From assembly GCF_000332975.1 (NCBI RefSeq), contig NZ_BANR01000003.1, positions 620,001-684,000 on the forward strand: DNA of 64,000 bases, written 5' to 3'. Shown here one piece after another: positions 55,011-63,495 of this stretch (the stretch's first letter is position 1; each line of letters opens with the position of its first letter). The position numbers and the translations under genes are program-made. The notes beneath the pieces are model-generated. The model saw nothing but the letters and a program-made list of their open reading frames with translations, was not told where the DNA came from and made no database searches. The DNA is from Gordonia aichiensis NBRC 108223. GTDB lineage: Bacteria > Actinomycetota > Actinomycetes > Mycobacteriales > Mycobacteriaceae.

Positions 55011-55568
55011 TTATTCGGGTCCGCGGTCGATGATGTCCTCGTCGAGACCGAGGTGGGTTGCCACCTGCTGCACCAGGACCTCATGCACGAGGTCGAGCAG
55101 ATCCTCACCCTTCTTGGCCCTGCTCTCCAGTGGTCGGCGAAAGAGGATGATCTGCGCCCTGGTCGGAGCTCCGTGGACGTCGACCCCGGCGGGCATCAGC
55201 CGTGCGAGGGGGACGGCTCCGTCTGCGGTGACCTCGTCGGGCCATTGGACGGTCTCGGGGTCGCGGGGGAGAAGGCGGGGGATCTCGTCGACGGCGACGT
55301 CGAGCCCCGAGAGTTGATCATGCCAATGAGCGTCGATCTCCGCGAATGCCTCGAGCGCGACGGCGTCGAACTCGTCGGACTTGCTGCGCCACGCGGGCAC
55401 TCCCTGCGGCAGCAGTGGTGAGCGTAGGCCTCGGCCCCGCCGGTCGCGCCGCGCGCGTGCGGCAGCACGGGCGACGGACAGCCGCATATCGGACACCCGG
55501 TTCTCCGTAGCGCGCATCGGGGCGCCCTGGCCCCTGTCCCGCGTGGTGCGGCGCCGCTCGATACGCAT
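55011..55568 (-). CDS. Metallopeptidase-family protein (Rv3259-like)
   Basis: A 185-residue protein whose position and C-terminal pattern match the Zincin_1-type family of Rv3259. An Arg-rich N-terminus (residues 1-45) precedes FDAVALEAFAEIDAHWHDQL and ALEIP-like VDEIPRLLP. The expected zinc motif HExxH is degraded to HEVLVQQVATH near the C-terminus, so peptidase activity is doubtful. The ATG is supported by TACAAT 6 nt upstream. It is divergent from the DUF3499 gene. Confidence 0.75.
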   Translation of the reverse strand: MRIERRRTTRDRGQGAPMRATENRVSDMRLSVARAAARARRDRRGRGLRSPLLPQGVPAWRSKSDEFDAVALEAFAEIDAHWHDQLSGLDVAVDEIPRLLPRDPETVQWPDEVTADGAVPLARLMPAGVDVHGAPTRAQIILFRRPLESRAKKGEDLLDLVHEVLVQQVATHLGLDEDIIDRGPE

Positions 55569-55574
55569 GCCGAG

Positions 55575-55580
55575 ATTGTA
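55575..55580 (-). promoter_or_regulatory. Leaderless -10 (TACAAT) of the Rv3259-like gene
   Basis: Six nt to the ATG; close to the best -10 consensus in the window. Confidence 0.5.
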
Positions 55581-55653
55581 AGTCTCCATGCAACGGTGTC
55601 GCCTCTGACGCCTCGCGCCGCGTGTCGCCTCTCCGTTCACCTGAGCGTGGGTC

Positions 55654-55659
55654 TAATCT
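55654..55659 (+). promoter_or_regulatory. Leaderless -10 (TAATCT) of the DUF3499 gene
   Basis: Seven nt to the GTG at 55667. Confidence 0.5.
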
Positions 55660-55666
55660 TTTTGCT

Positions 55667-56137
55667 GTGAAGCTTCCCCGACAATGCTGCCGCCCGGCTT
55701 GCTCCCGGTCGGCGGTCGCGACCTTGACCTTTGTCTACGCCGAATCGACGGCGGTCATCGGTCCCCTCGCGACGTCGGATGAGCCGCATTCGTGGGATCT
55801 GTGTGAGGAGCATGCGCGCCGGATCACGGTTCCGCGCGGGTGGGAGATGTTGCGCAGCGAGCGGGCCTTCTCGGCGCCCGTCGCCGAAGATTACGAGCTG
55901 ACAGCGTTGGCCGAAGCCGTGCGAGAGGTCGGTGCGCGCGGGATCGCGGGAGCAGTCGGCCGCGCGCCTGGGTTCGACCAGGAGGCATTCGACGAGGTGC
56001 GCGCGGGCCGTCATCGCGCGGGAGCACCGACGTCGGACGCTCGTTCGGGGCCGGAATCCCCACGTCGAAGTGGGGCTGTCAAGCCGCGTCCCGGCCGCCG
56101 GGGGCATCTGCGAGTGCTTCCCGACCCGGTCGACTGA
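55667..56137 (+). CDS. DUF3499 protein (Rv3258c-like)
   Basis: A 156-residue protein. The N-terminus RQCCRPACSRSAVATLTFVY has a CCxxxC cluster. WDLCEEHARRITVPRGWE adds Cys and His, so it looks like a zinc-ribbon-type fold (residues 5-65). The remainder is Arg/Gly/Pro-rich and disordered. DUF3499 is conserved next to whiB2 and mannose genes in actinobacteria; the function is unknown. In M. tuberculosis manB follows at this point but here it is missing. Confidence 0.85.
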   Translation: MKLPRQCCRPACSRSAVATLTFVYAESTAVIGPLATSDEPHSWDLCEEHARRITVPRGWEMLRSERAFSAPVAEDYELTALAEAVREVGARGIAGAVGRAPGFDQEAFDEVRAGRHRAGAPTSDARSGPESPRRSGAVKPRPGRRGHLRVLPDPVD

Positions 56138-56210
56138 AGACATCCGCGGGTCGACTGTGGGAATGTGCCGGTATGTGGCGGCGGCCCCGCGCCTCGCCAG
56201 GTATTGCAGC

Positions 56211-56216
56211 TAGGCT
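56211..56216 (+). promoter_or_regulatory. Leaderless -10 (TAGGCT) of the TobH-like gene
   Basis: Six nt to the ATG at 56223. Confidence 0.5.
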
Positions 56217-56222
56217 GATTCC

Positions 56223-57347
56223 ATGCGTACGGGTGCCGCCGACCTCGATGATGTCGATGATCTGATCGCGGGGGACAGCGACGGTCTGCTGCAGGCGGCG
56301 GCATTGGCGGGTGCGCAGGTGCGCGCGGTCGCCGAAGCCATTCGCGAGGGCGTTCTCGGACCGCTGGCCACGCTGCGGCCGCGAAGCGTGGTCGTCGTGC
56401 ACGGGGACTCCGGTGTCGCTCGCGACGCCGTCGCGCTCATCGTTGCGTGCCTGGCGAGTCGCGTCGACGTCCCGATCGTCTCCGCCCCCGGCCTGCCGGG
56501 ATGGGTCGGCCCGCTCGATGTCGTGGTCGTGGCCGGTGATGACGCGGGCGATATGGCACTGGCCGACGCCGCAGCACGAGCTCAGCGGCGACGTGCCGAG
56601 GTCGTCGTCGCAGCGCCACTCGAGGGGCCGTTGCGAGATGCCCTGGGCGGTGGCGGAATCGATATGTCACCGCGTGTGCAGGTCGATCCGCGATTCCGTT
56701 TCATCGGCTACGTTGCGACGTTGTTGGCGGTGTTCACGTCGCTGTCGGACGTACGGTTCACCGGTACTGTGCCGCTGGTCACCGACATCGCCGATGCACT
56801 CGACGACGAGGCCGCGACAGACCATCCGGCGCGCGAGACGTTCCACAACCGCGCCAAGTTGTTGGCAGCGGGATTGGCGGATCGTCGAGTGGTGTGGACA
56901 GGTGACAGTCCTGCTGCATCGGTGGTCGCAGCCCGGAACGCCACATCTGTGCTCGCACTGTCCGGAAAGATCTGTGGCGCGGCCGATATCGACGACGTCG
57001 CGCGTATGTCGCTGCAGTCGTGGGCCGCCGGCGGCCCGTCTGCAGTGGATTCGATCTTCCACGACCCGCAGATCGACGGTCCCCTGACCGACGAACCGCC
57101 ACGGGTGATGGCGGTGACGACCGCGACGAGGCAGTGGTACACGCAGCGCCGGATCGCAGGCATTCCCGACGCGGACACCGTGATCGGTGACCCCGATAGG
57201 GACGACGCCGCGACGCATCCTGTAGCTGCCCCGGGCTCCGACGACCTCGCGGATGGTCCGGCTGACCTGGCGGGCTATATGCTTCTCGCTCTGCGCGTCG
57301 ACATTGCTGCGGTGTATCTACACCTGACCGGAATCGGAGACCGATGA
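56223..57347 (+). CDS. TobH-like SIS-domain protein (Rv3256c-like)
   Basis: A 374-residue protein with a sugar-isomerase (SIS) layout. The first Rossmann-like half has SVVVVHGDSGVARDAVALIV and LDVVVVAGDDAGDMALADAA. The second half has RRVVWTGDSPAASVVAARNA. It lies directly before manA with an ATGA overlap, as in M. tuberculosis, so it probably acts in mannose/GDP-mannose supply, possibly as a phosphosugar isomerase or regulator. Catalytic residues of known SIS isomerases are not evident. Confidence 0.82.
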   Translation: MRTGAADLDDVDDLIAGDSDGLLQAAALAGAQVRAVAEAIREGVLGPLATLRPRSVVVVHGDSGVARDAVALIVACLASRVDVPIVSAPGLPGWVGPLDVVVVAGDDAGDMALADAAARAQRRRAEVVVAAPLEGPLRDALGGGGIDMSPRVQVDPRFRFIGYVATLLAVFTSLSDVRFTGTVPLVTDIADALDDEAATDHPARETFHNRAKLLAAGLADRRVVWTGDSPAASVVAARNATSVLALSGKICGAADIDDVARMSLQSWAAGGPSAVDSIFHDPQIDGPLTDEPPRVMAVTTATRQWYTQRRIAGIPDADTVIGDPDRDDAATHPVAAPGSDDLADGPADLAGYMLLALRVDIAAVYLHLTGIGDR

Positions 57348-58624
57348 GACTGCTTGACGGAGTGGTTCGGCCCTACGCCTGGGGGTCTCGAACTGCGATC
57401 GCTGCGCTGCGTCAGAAGCCGGTTCCCTCGCCGCACCCGGAAGCAGAACTCTGGTTCGGTGCGCACACCGAGGGCCCGGCAACGGTTCTCGGTCCCGACG
57501 GCGAGTCGGAGGGAAACCTTCTCGACGCGATCGACGACGACCCGGCGCGGGCACTCGGCGCTGCGACGACCGATCGGTTCGGCGGCCGATTGCCATTCCT
57601 GCTCAAGGTGCTCGCAGCCGATGAACCGCTGTCGCTGCAGGCACATCCCAGTGCAGAACAGGCACGGGAGGGATTCGCACGCGAGGAGGCCGCGGGGATT
57701 CCGATCGATTCACCGACGCGCAATTACAAGGATGCCTCCCACAAGCCGGAGTTGATCGTCGCGATCTCCGAGTTCGATGCACTGGCCGGCTTCCGTGATC
57801 CGGCACGGACGATCGAGCTGTTGCGGGAATTGCAGGTCAGCGAACTGGATCCGTATCTGGGGCTGCTGGCCGGGCAGCCCGACGCCGAAGGGCTCCGCGC
57901 GGTGTTCACCACCTGGCTGACGCTGCCCGAGTCGAGATTGCGGGCCGTCGTTCCCGCCGTGCTCTCCGCCGCAGTCGACGCGCTCAACGCTGGATCGCGG
58001 TTCGGCCAGGAACTGCGGACAGCACTCGAACTCGGCGAGCTCTATCCGAATGACCCAGGGGTATTGGCGTCGTTGCTGCTCAACCGGATACACCTGTCGC
58101 CGACCGAGGGGCTCTATCTACCGGCAGGCGTACTGCACGCCTATCTGAGCGGCACCGGCGTGGAGATCATGGCCAACTCCGACAACGTGCTGCGCGGCGG
58201 GCTGACCCCCAAGCACATCGACGTGCCCGAGCTGTTGCGGGTCCTCGACTTCACGCCGGTCGACGTCGACGACCTCAGGCCGAGAGTTCAGACGGTGGGA
58301 GCAGAACGGATCTACCTCACCCCTGCTCCCGAGTTCCGGCTCTCGCGCGTCGAGCTCGAGGGCACCGGGTTGCATCAGCCGTCGTCGATCTGCTTCGACA
58401 TGCCGGGTCCGCAGATCCTCGCGACCCTCGGCGGAACCATCGAGGCGCGACTGTCGGGCGACGTACCGTTGTCGGTCGCGTGTGGCCGTGCGGTCTGGAT
58501 CCCCGACGATGACCCGGATGTCGTCGTGCGTGCGTCGTCGAGTCGTGCGCTGTTCTTCCGCGCCAGGGTTCCCGTCGACGACGTGGCCGGTCGGGCGTCG
58601 GACCGGCAGATTCTCGGCCGGTAG
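57344..58624 (+). CDS. manA: Mannose-6-phosphate isomerase, class I
   Basis: A 426-residue type I phosphomannose isomerase interconverting fructose-6-P and mannose-6-P for mannan, PIM and mycothiol-unrelated glycan synthesis. Zinc-site motifs are LSLQAHPSAEQA (Gln/His), YKDASHKPELIVAISEFDALAGFR (Glu) and LYLPAGVLHAYLSGTGVEIMANSDNVLRGGLT (His, read in pieces). The length is normal. It is coupled to the SIS gene by ATGA and is the last gene of the Rv3262-Rv3255-like block. Confidence 0.93.
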   Translation: MRLLDGVVRPYAWGSRTAIAALRQKPVPSPHPEAELWFGAHTEGPATVLGPDGESEGNLLDAIDDDPARALGAATTDRFGGRLPFLLKVLAADEPLSLQAHPSAEQAREGFAREEAAGIPIDSPTRNYKDASHKPELIVAISEFDALAGFRDPARTIELLRELQVSELDPYLGLLAGQPDAEGLRAVFTTWLTLPESRLRAVVPAVLSAAVDALNAGSRFGQELRTALELGELYPNDPGVLASLLLNRIHLSPTEGLYLPAGVLHAYLSGTGVEIMANSDNVLRGGLTPKHIDVPELLRVLDFTPVDVDDLRPRVQTVGAERIYLTPAPEFRLSRVELEGTGLHQPSSICFDMPGPQILATLGGTIEARLSGDVPLSVACGRAVWIPDDDPDVVVRASSSRALFFRARVPVDDVAGRASDRQILGR

Positions 58625-58627
58625 GCC

Positions 58628-60361
58628 TCAGACAGGCTGGGGAACACCCGTCGTGTCGGGAAAGACGCGTGTCCGCTGCACCGGCGGGTCGCTGAATCGT
58701 GCTTCCTCGGGGGTCGCGACCGTCGTGACACACACCGAAGTGACTGGTGTGCGCAGTACCACCCGATCCGGTTGGGTGAGGTTCTGCGTCAATTCGATTG
58801 TGGCAGCGGGGAGGTCGTTGGTCGTCTGACGGAGGTCGGCCACGACGATTCGGGTCGCTCCAGGAGTGACGACACGAGGGCTGACGCCGTCGAAGAGGTG
58901 AATCCGCCTATCGGCATCACTGCCACCGGTCGGATCGGCAAACGACAGCAGACGAGAGTCGCCGACACGGGCGACGAGGTGCTGCCACCGCTCCGGACGC
59001 GAAGTGTGCACTGCGACGGTGCCTCCGGTAGCGACGACTCGCAGCACAATCTGCGCGGCCAGGCGCGCGTCACCGCGCACGGAGACCTCGGATACACCCG
59101 GGCCGAAGAGACGTGCCGTGACGGCGCGGCCGGCGTGATCGGCACCGATCAACTGGCCGCATCCACTGACCTCCATCTGAAGTGCGTCGAGTAGCGCATC
59201 CGCCTCTGTGTCCGACGTCGCGTGCAGCCCGCGGCGCACCCGGTGCGCGGTCGCGCAGGGGAGCGATACCGCAAGGGCGTCGAAGTGGAGGCCATCGAGC
59301 GGGGTGACGCCAGCGGGCCACGCGCGGACCGTTCGACCCGCGTCGGGGGCGTCGTCGACCCGCAGCAGTGCGCGTACCAGCAGTTCGCGGTCGTGTCCTC
59401 GGGAGAGCGTGAGTGTCACCGTCGCAGCGAGTGCGGCCGGCTGCGGTGTACGCAGAACCCGCTGTAGTTGGTGCGGATCGATGGCCGCGCTCCGTGACCG
59501 GATCGGGCCGACATTGACCTGGGCCCATTCTTCGTGCATCGATCCCAACTCTGCGCCATGGGTCAATTGCTTTGTGACCGAATCGATCTCGGTGGCGCCG
59601 AGTGGCGTGGCGACGAGTCCGCACTCGCGGAGGCGCCGGGCGATGCGCCGGGTCGTGATGGTCGCGGTGCGCAGTGCCCCGGTGGCACCGCCCCCACGAC
59701 GGCTGACCGCGGTCGGGCAGGCGGCCGGGTCGAGTCGCAGGACGACGTAGGTGCTGCGGTGCGTCGTCGCGGGGAGCGGCCCGAGGGTGCGCTCGTAGAT
59801 GGCCGCAGTCTCTCCGGCACCGCCCACCCGGACACCGTGGCTGATCACGTCGATCGACGAGAGCGGGATGTCGAAGGAATCGATGCAGTCGGCGAGCGTC
59901 GTGAGCGGCACATGCGGCTCGGCCGTCTCGGAACCGAAGGGGGAGAGGAAGGTCGGGGCACCGATACCGGGGCCGATTCGCAGCATTGTGATCATCGTTG
60001 TGCCCGCCCAGCGCACGCCGATGGGACTGTCCTCGGCGCGAGCGCGCGAGGAGGACTGTCGCTGTCGATGGCTGGCTGTCGGGACGTCGAACGGCGGGGG
60101 AGCGAGCTCGCCGGGATTGCGCCGGAGTCGGAACCAGTGAAAGCCGAGTCGTCGGAGCACGGTGGTCGCGAGAGAGGCCCCGCCGGACATCGGTACGAGT
60201 GTCACTGCCGCAAGGGCCGCGACACCGAGCGCGGCGACCCCCGACCGGCCCCCTGCGATCCACCAGCCGACGAGTCCGGTGGCCAGCAGCGCCTCGATCC
60301 AGACCAGCGTCGTGAAAGCCGGTAGCCGTGAGCCCGTGGACGATCTGGTGCCGAACGCCAT
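58628..60361 (-). CDS. eccE: Type VII secretion protein EccE
   Basis: A 577-residue EccE family protein. Two N-terminal membrane helices lie at residues about 17-36 and 40-58, and a large soluble domain follows. FHWFRLRRNP after the helices, GVRWAGTTMITMLRI and the late region ERWQHLVARVG agree with EccE proteins of ESX systems. EccE sits at the periphery of the ESX membrane complex. GGAGG lies 7 nt before the ATG. It is divergent from eccB. The remaining ESX genes (eccC, eccD, mycP, esx) are not in the window; an ESX-4-like system is likely. Confidence 0.85.
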   Translation of the reverse strand: MAFGTRSSTGSRLPAFTTLVWIEALLATGLVGWWIAGGRSGVAALGVAALAAVTLVPMSGGASLATTVLRRLGFHWFRLRRNPGELAPPPFDVPTASHRQRQSSSRARAEDSPIGVRWAGTTMITMLRIGPGIGAPTFLSPFGSETAEPHVPLTTLADCIDSFDIPLSSIDVISHGVRVGGAGETAAIYERTLGPLPATTHRSTYVVLRLDPAACPTAVSRRGGGATGALRTATITTRRIARRLRECGLVATPLGATEIDSVTKQLTHGAELGSMHEEWAQVNVGPIRSRSAAIDPHQLQRVLRTPQPAALAATVTLTLSRGHDRELLVRALLRVDDAPDAGRTVRAWPAGVTPLDGLHFDALAVSLPCATAHRVRRGLHATSDTEADALLDALQMEVSGCGQLIGADHAGRAVTARLFGPGVSEVSVRGDARLAAQIVLRVVATGGTVAVHTSRPERWQHLVARVGDSRLLSFADPTGGSDADRRIHLFDGVSPRVVTPGATRIVVADLRQTTNDLPAATIELTQNLTQPDRVVLRTPVTSVCVTTVATPEEARFSDPPVQRTRVFPDTTGVPQPV

Positions 60362-60637
60362 CGCCGTTCCTCCCTCCCGACCCCGTACGTCGTAGCCGAT
60401 CGTGTGTCCCCCGCACACGTATCACTCGGTAGTACAGCGTTTTCCAGGTCATTGCATGTCGAATCGGGTGTTGTCCACAGCCGACGACGCAATGCCCGAT
60501 TGCCGGTTTTGTGCGGGTCTGGTTCGGTTAGGCTACTACCGCGCCGCCGACGCGTCGCGGCATTGCACGATCGACTGTTCGCGGGGCACGGGCACCCGAT
60601 CACGCCGGTCGCGGATCCACGAAGGGGAGGGGATGCG
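60362..60637. promoter_or_regulatory. Bidirectional promoter region eccE / eccB
   Basis: A 276-bp gap between divergent ESX genes. On the plus strand TTAGGCTACT near 60528 is a plausible -10 for eccB, giving a leader of about 100 nt with the purine-rich AAGGGGAGGGG SD. No clear dyad operator was seen. Confidence 0.4.
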
Positions 60638-62173
60638 GTGGCGCGCCAGCTGACCACCAGGGCTCAGGTCAACGGGTACAGATTTCTGCTGCGCCGTCTC
60701 GACCACGCGCTGACACGCCGAGATGTGCGCATGCTCCACGACCCCATGCGGTCGCAGGGTCGCGCACTTGGGGTAGGAGCGGTGCTGGGTGTGCTCGTCC
60801 TCGCGGGCTTCGCCGTGTGGGGACTTGTCAGCCCGCAGGGCTCGGTGGGCAAGGCGACGATCATCGCTGCAAAAACAGGCGGCACCTACGTCGTCATCGA
60901 CGGCACCGTGCACCCCGTGTTGAACCTGGCCTCGGCGCGTCTGATCTCAGGGAGCGACGAGAAGCCCGCCTCGGTGTCGGAGGGCTCACTCGCTCGGTAC
61001 CCTCGCGGTCCGTTGCTCGGCATCCCGGGCGCACCGTCGGCGCTACCGGTGTCGCGCGTGTCGACCTGGACGGTGTGCGACACCGACGACGCGAGTATCG
61101 ATGGCGCGAGTACCGAGCCCGATGCGTCGTCGGTGGACGTGACGACGAGACCGGTGAGCGTCGGATCATTGTCGGTTGTCGCGGGCCAACCGCAGCTCGG
61201 AGCCGACATCCGCTCCGCCCGCCCCGACGAGGCGCTGTACGTGACCGATGGTTCGGCGGCGTTCTTGATCTACCAGCTCGATCGCGACGGCCACACCATA
61301 CCCGTTCGAGCACAGGTGGATACCGACAGTGTCCCGGTGGTGCGGGCGCTCGGACTCGAGGACCAGACGCCGCGCCCGATCAGCCGCGGATTGCTCAATA
61401 CCTTTCCCGAGGTCGATCCGTTGACGCTTCCGGACGTACCGGGTGCAGGCGGGCCGGGTCTGCTTGCCGGTGCGAGCGCGCGAGTCGGTTCGGTCATCAA
61501 GACGACCGGAGCCGATGGCGCCGTGGGTTATTACGTGGTGCTGCGCGACGGTGTTCAGCCCATCAGCGTCGCAGCGGCGCAAATTCTGCGCCTTGCCGAG
61601 CGCGACGACGCCACGCCCGTGGCTGTGGTTGCTCCCGGCGTCGTCGCGTCCACACCGATACGGGCTCGGCTGCCGATCGCCGACTTCCCGACGGTGACAC
61701 CACGTCTCGTCGCCCACACCGAGAGCACCATGTGCCGTGTCTGGGAGCGGGATGCCGATGCGGCCCGGACGTCCCTTCTCGTCGGTGACGCGCTGCCGCT
61801 GCCCGAAGACGCAACACCTGTGCGGGTCGCGAGTACCGACGGCCCCGGCCCGGGAGTCGACATGGTCTACGTTCGGCCGGGCTCGGGTGCCTACGTCCAG
61901 GTGACGGGAAATGAATCCGACAGTGCGCGTGCGGAATCGAGGTTCTACGTTGCCGATACCGGTGTGCGCTACGGAGTCTCGGACGCCGCGACAGGGTCGG
62001 TCCTTCGGCTCGGCACATCGCCGAGCCGCGCCCCGTGGGATGTGATCTCGCTACTCGTCGCCGGGCCGACGCTCTCGCGCGAGAATGCGCTCATCGCGCA
62101 CGACGGTGTGGGCGCCGACCCCGCAGGCGTTGCTGTCAGCCCGCCGGACAGTTCTCAACCCGAAGGCGGGTAG
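60638..62173 (+). CDS. eccB: Type VII secretion protein EccB
   Basis: A 511-residue EccB. The N-terminus shows RQLTTRAQVNGYRFLLRRLD and HALTRRDVRMLHDPMRSQGR, the invariant start of the family. One membrane helix follows at about 43-64, then the large extracytoplasmic repeat domain (RPxGSV-like SPQGSVGKATIIAAK, then TYVVIDGTVHPVLNLASARL). A disulfide-type cysteine pair is present (TVCDTDD and STMCRVWE). EccB forms the periplasmic face of the ESX channel. AAGGGGAGGGG precedes the GTG. Confidence 0.93.
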   Translation: MARQLTTRAQVNGYRFLLRRLDHALTRRDVRMLHDPMRSQGRALGVGAVLGVLVLAGFAVWGLVSPQGSVGKATIIAAKTGGTYVVIDGTVHPVLNLASARLISGSDEKPASVSEGSLARYPRGPLLGIPGAPSALPVSRVSTWTVCDTDDASIDGASTEPDASSVDVTTRPVSVGSLSVVAGQPQLGADIRSARPDEALYVTDGSAAFLIYQLDRDGHTIPVRAQVDTDSVPVVRALGLEDQTPRPISRGLLNTFPEVDPLTLPDVPGAGGPGLLAGASARVGSVIKTTGADGAVGYYVVLRDGVQPISVAAAQILRLAERDDATPVAVVAPGVVASTPIRARLPIADFPTVTPRLVAHTESTMCRVWERDADAARTSLLVGDALPLPEDATPVRVASTDGPGPGVDMVYVRPGSGAYVQVTGNESDSARAESRFYVADTGVRYGVSDAATGSVLRLGTSPSRAPWDVISLLVAGPTLSRENALIAHDGVGADPAGVAVSPPDSSQPEGG

Positions 62174-62187
62174 ACCGGAGTGGGGAT

Positions 62188-63345
62188 CTAGGTGACCGGC
62201 CCGCCGACGATGTTGCCGACGATGCCCCGAATGATGTTGGTGCCGTCCTCATCTCGGAGTTCGGAGTACCACTCCGCCGTCTTCTCCGGGTCCTTCGCGT
62301 GCGTCACGTCGCACCGTTTGCGGGCGCGGAGGACGAGGTCGCCCGCACGCTCGGTGCGTGCGGACTGGTAGGCGTCGAGTGCCGCGTACACGTCGTCGGG
62401 GTTGTCACGGAACGCGAACTGCAGCGCGATCGCGTCCTCCATCGCCGAGCACCCGCCCTGCCCGATATCGGGCGTGGTGTTGTGCGCGGCGTCGCCGAGC
62501 ACGGCGACACGGCCCTTGACCCAGGTGTCGAACGGGTCCAGGTCGAGGATCTCGACGCGATTGGTCGTTGCGGGATCGAGCTTCTCGATGAGCGTCTGGA
62601 CGCCGGCTGCCCAGCCGTCGAATTCCTGGGTGAGCACCTCGCGGGCGGTGCCCCGCTCGAAGGGCTGTCCCTCGGGCATCGGAACGTCGAAGAAGAAGTA
62701 GAAGCGGTCACCCGCGACGGGCATCACCGACACCCTTTTCCCGTCACCGACGTAGGTCGTCCATTCGGTCGACGGGCCGATCGCCGGGTCGGTGCTGACG
62801 AGGCCGTTGAAGTTCACGTACCCCGCGTAGCGGCGGGTCACCGGTCCGCCGAGAACGTACTCCCGGGTCAGTGATTTCGCGCCGTCGGCTCCGATGACGA
62901 TGTCGCCGCTGACGCTCGTGCCGTCGGCGAAATGGACTGTGGCAACGTCGGCCCCGTCCTCGACCGAGACCATCTTCATGCCGAAATTGATGTCGTCGAA
63001 CCCATAGGCGTTCATGAGCATCAGCTGCAGCTCGGCCCTCGCAATGGGATACGGGCGCTGGCCGACCTCGTCGATGAGCGGCTGCATGCTGAATCGGCAC
63101 ATGGTCTCGCCGGTGTGGCCGTCGACGTAGCTCATGGTGTCGACGATGCCGCCGAGCTCCGCGGTCTCTTTCTCGAGCCCGAGGTGATTGAGGCACTTGA
63201 CACCGTTGGACCACACCGAGATCGCCGCGCCGACAGGCTTGTTCTCGGTCACCTGCTCGTAGACCTCGACATCGAACCCGAGTTGTTTCAGGGCGATAGC
63301 GGCACTCATGCCGCCCATGCCCGCACCGATGATGACAGCCTTCAC
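62188..63345 (-). CDS. hpxO: FAD-dependent urate hydroxylase (HpxO-like)
   Basis: A 385-residue class A flavoprotein monooxygenase. The FAD motif IGAGMGGMSAAIALKQLG opens the protein. KPVGAAISVWSNGVKCL, YAGYVNFNGLVSTDPAI, RFYFFFDVPMPEG, TTNRVEILDLDPF, LGDAAHNTTPDIGQGGCSAMEDA and RKRCDVTHAKD track the Klebsiella HpxO sequence closely. It oxidises urate to 5-hydroxyisourate with NADH, opening purine-ring catabolism. No other purine genes are visible. GAAGGGAAAAGAAC precedes the GTG; a GTG six codons upstream is less likely. It follows eccB convergently. Confidence 0.88.
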   Translation of the reverse strand: MKAVIIGAGMGGMSAAIALKQLGFDVEVYEQVTENKPVGAAISVWSNGVKCLNHLGLEKETAELGGIVDTMSYVDGHTGETMCRFSMQPLIDEVGQRPYPIARAELQLMLMNAYGFDDINFGMKMVSVEDGADVATVHFADGTSVSGDIVIGADGAKSLTREYVLGGPVTRRYAGYVNFNGLVSTDPAIGPSTEWTTYVGDGKRVSVMPVAGDRFYFFFDVPMPEGQPFERGTAREVLTQEFDGWAAGVQTLIEKLDPATTNRVEILDLDPFDTWVKGRVAVLGDAAHNTTPDIGQGGCSAMEDAIALQFAFRDNPDDVYAALDAYQSARTERAGDLVLRARKRCDVTHAKDPEKTAEWYSELRDEDGTNIIRGIVGNIVGGPVT

Positions 63346-63482
63346 GTTCTTTTCCCTTCCCACGATGACAACAGGCTAGGGCCGATCGTCACGTAGCGCG
63401 CGGCGAGGTCGATTGTGCGAACGCAAACCGAACGACGGGGGGAAGGGTTGGAGTTCGCCCGCGGGCGATCGGCGTGGGCGGT

Positions 63483-63488
63483 TAGGTT
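63483..63488 (+). promoter_or_regulatory. Leaderless -10 (TAGGTT) of the last gene
   Basis: Seven nt to the ATG at 63496. Confidence 0.5.
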
Positions 63489-63495
63489 GGTGGGC

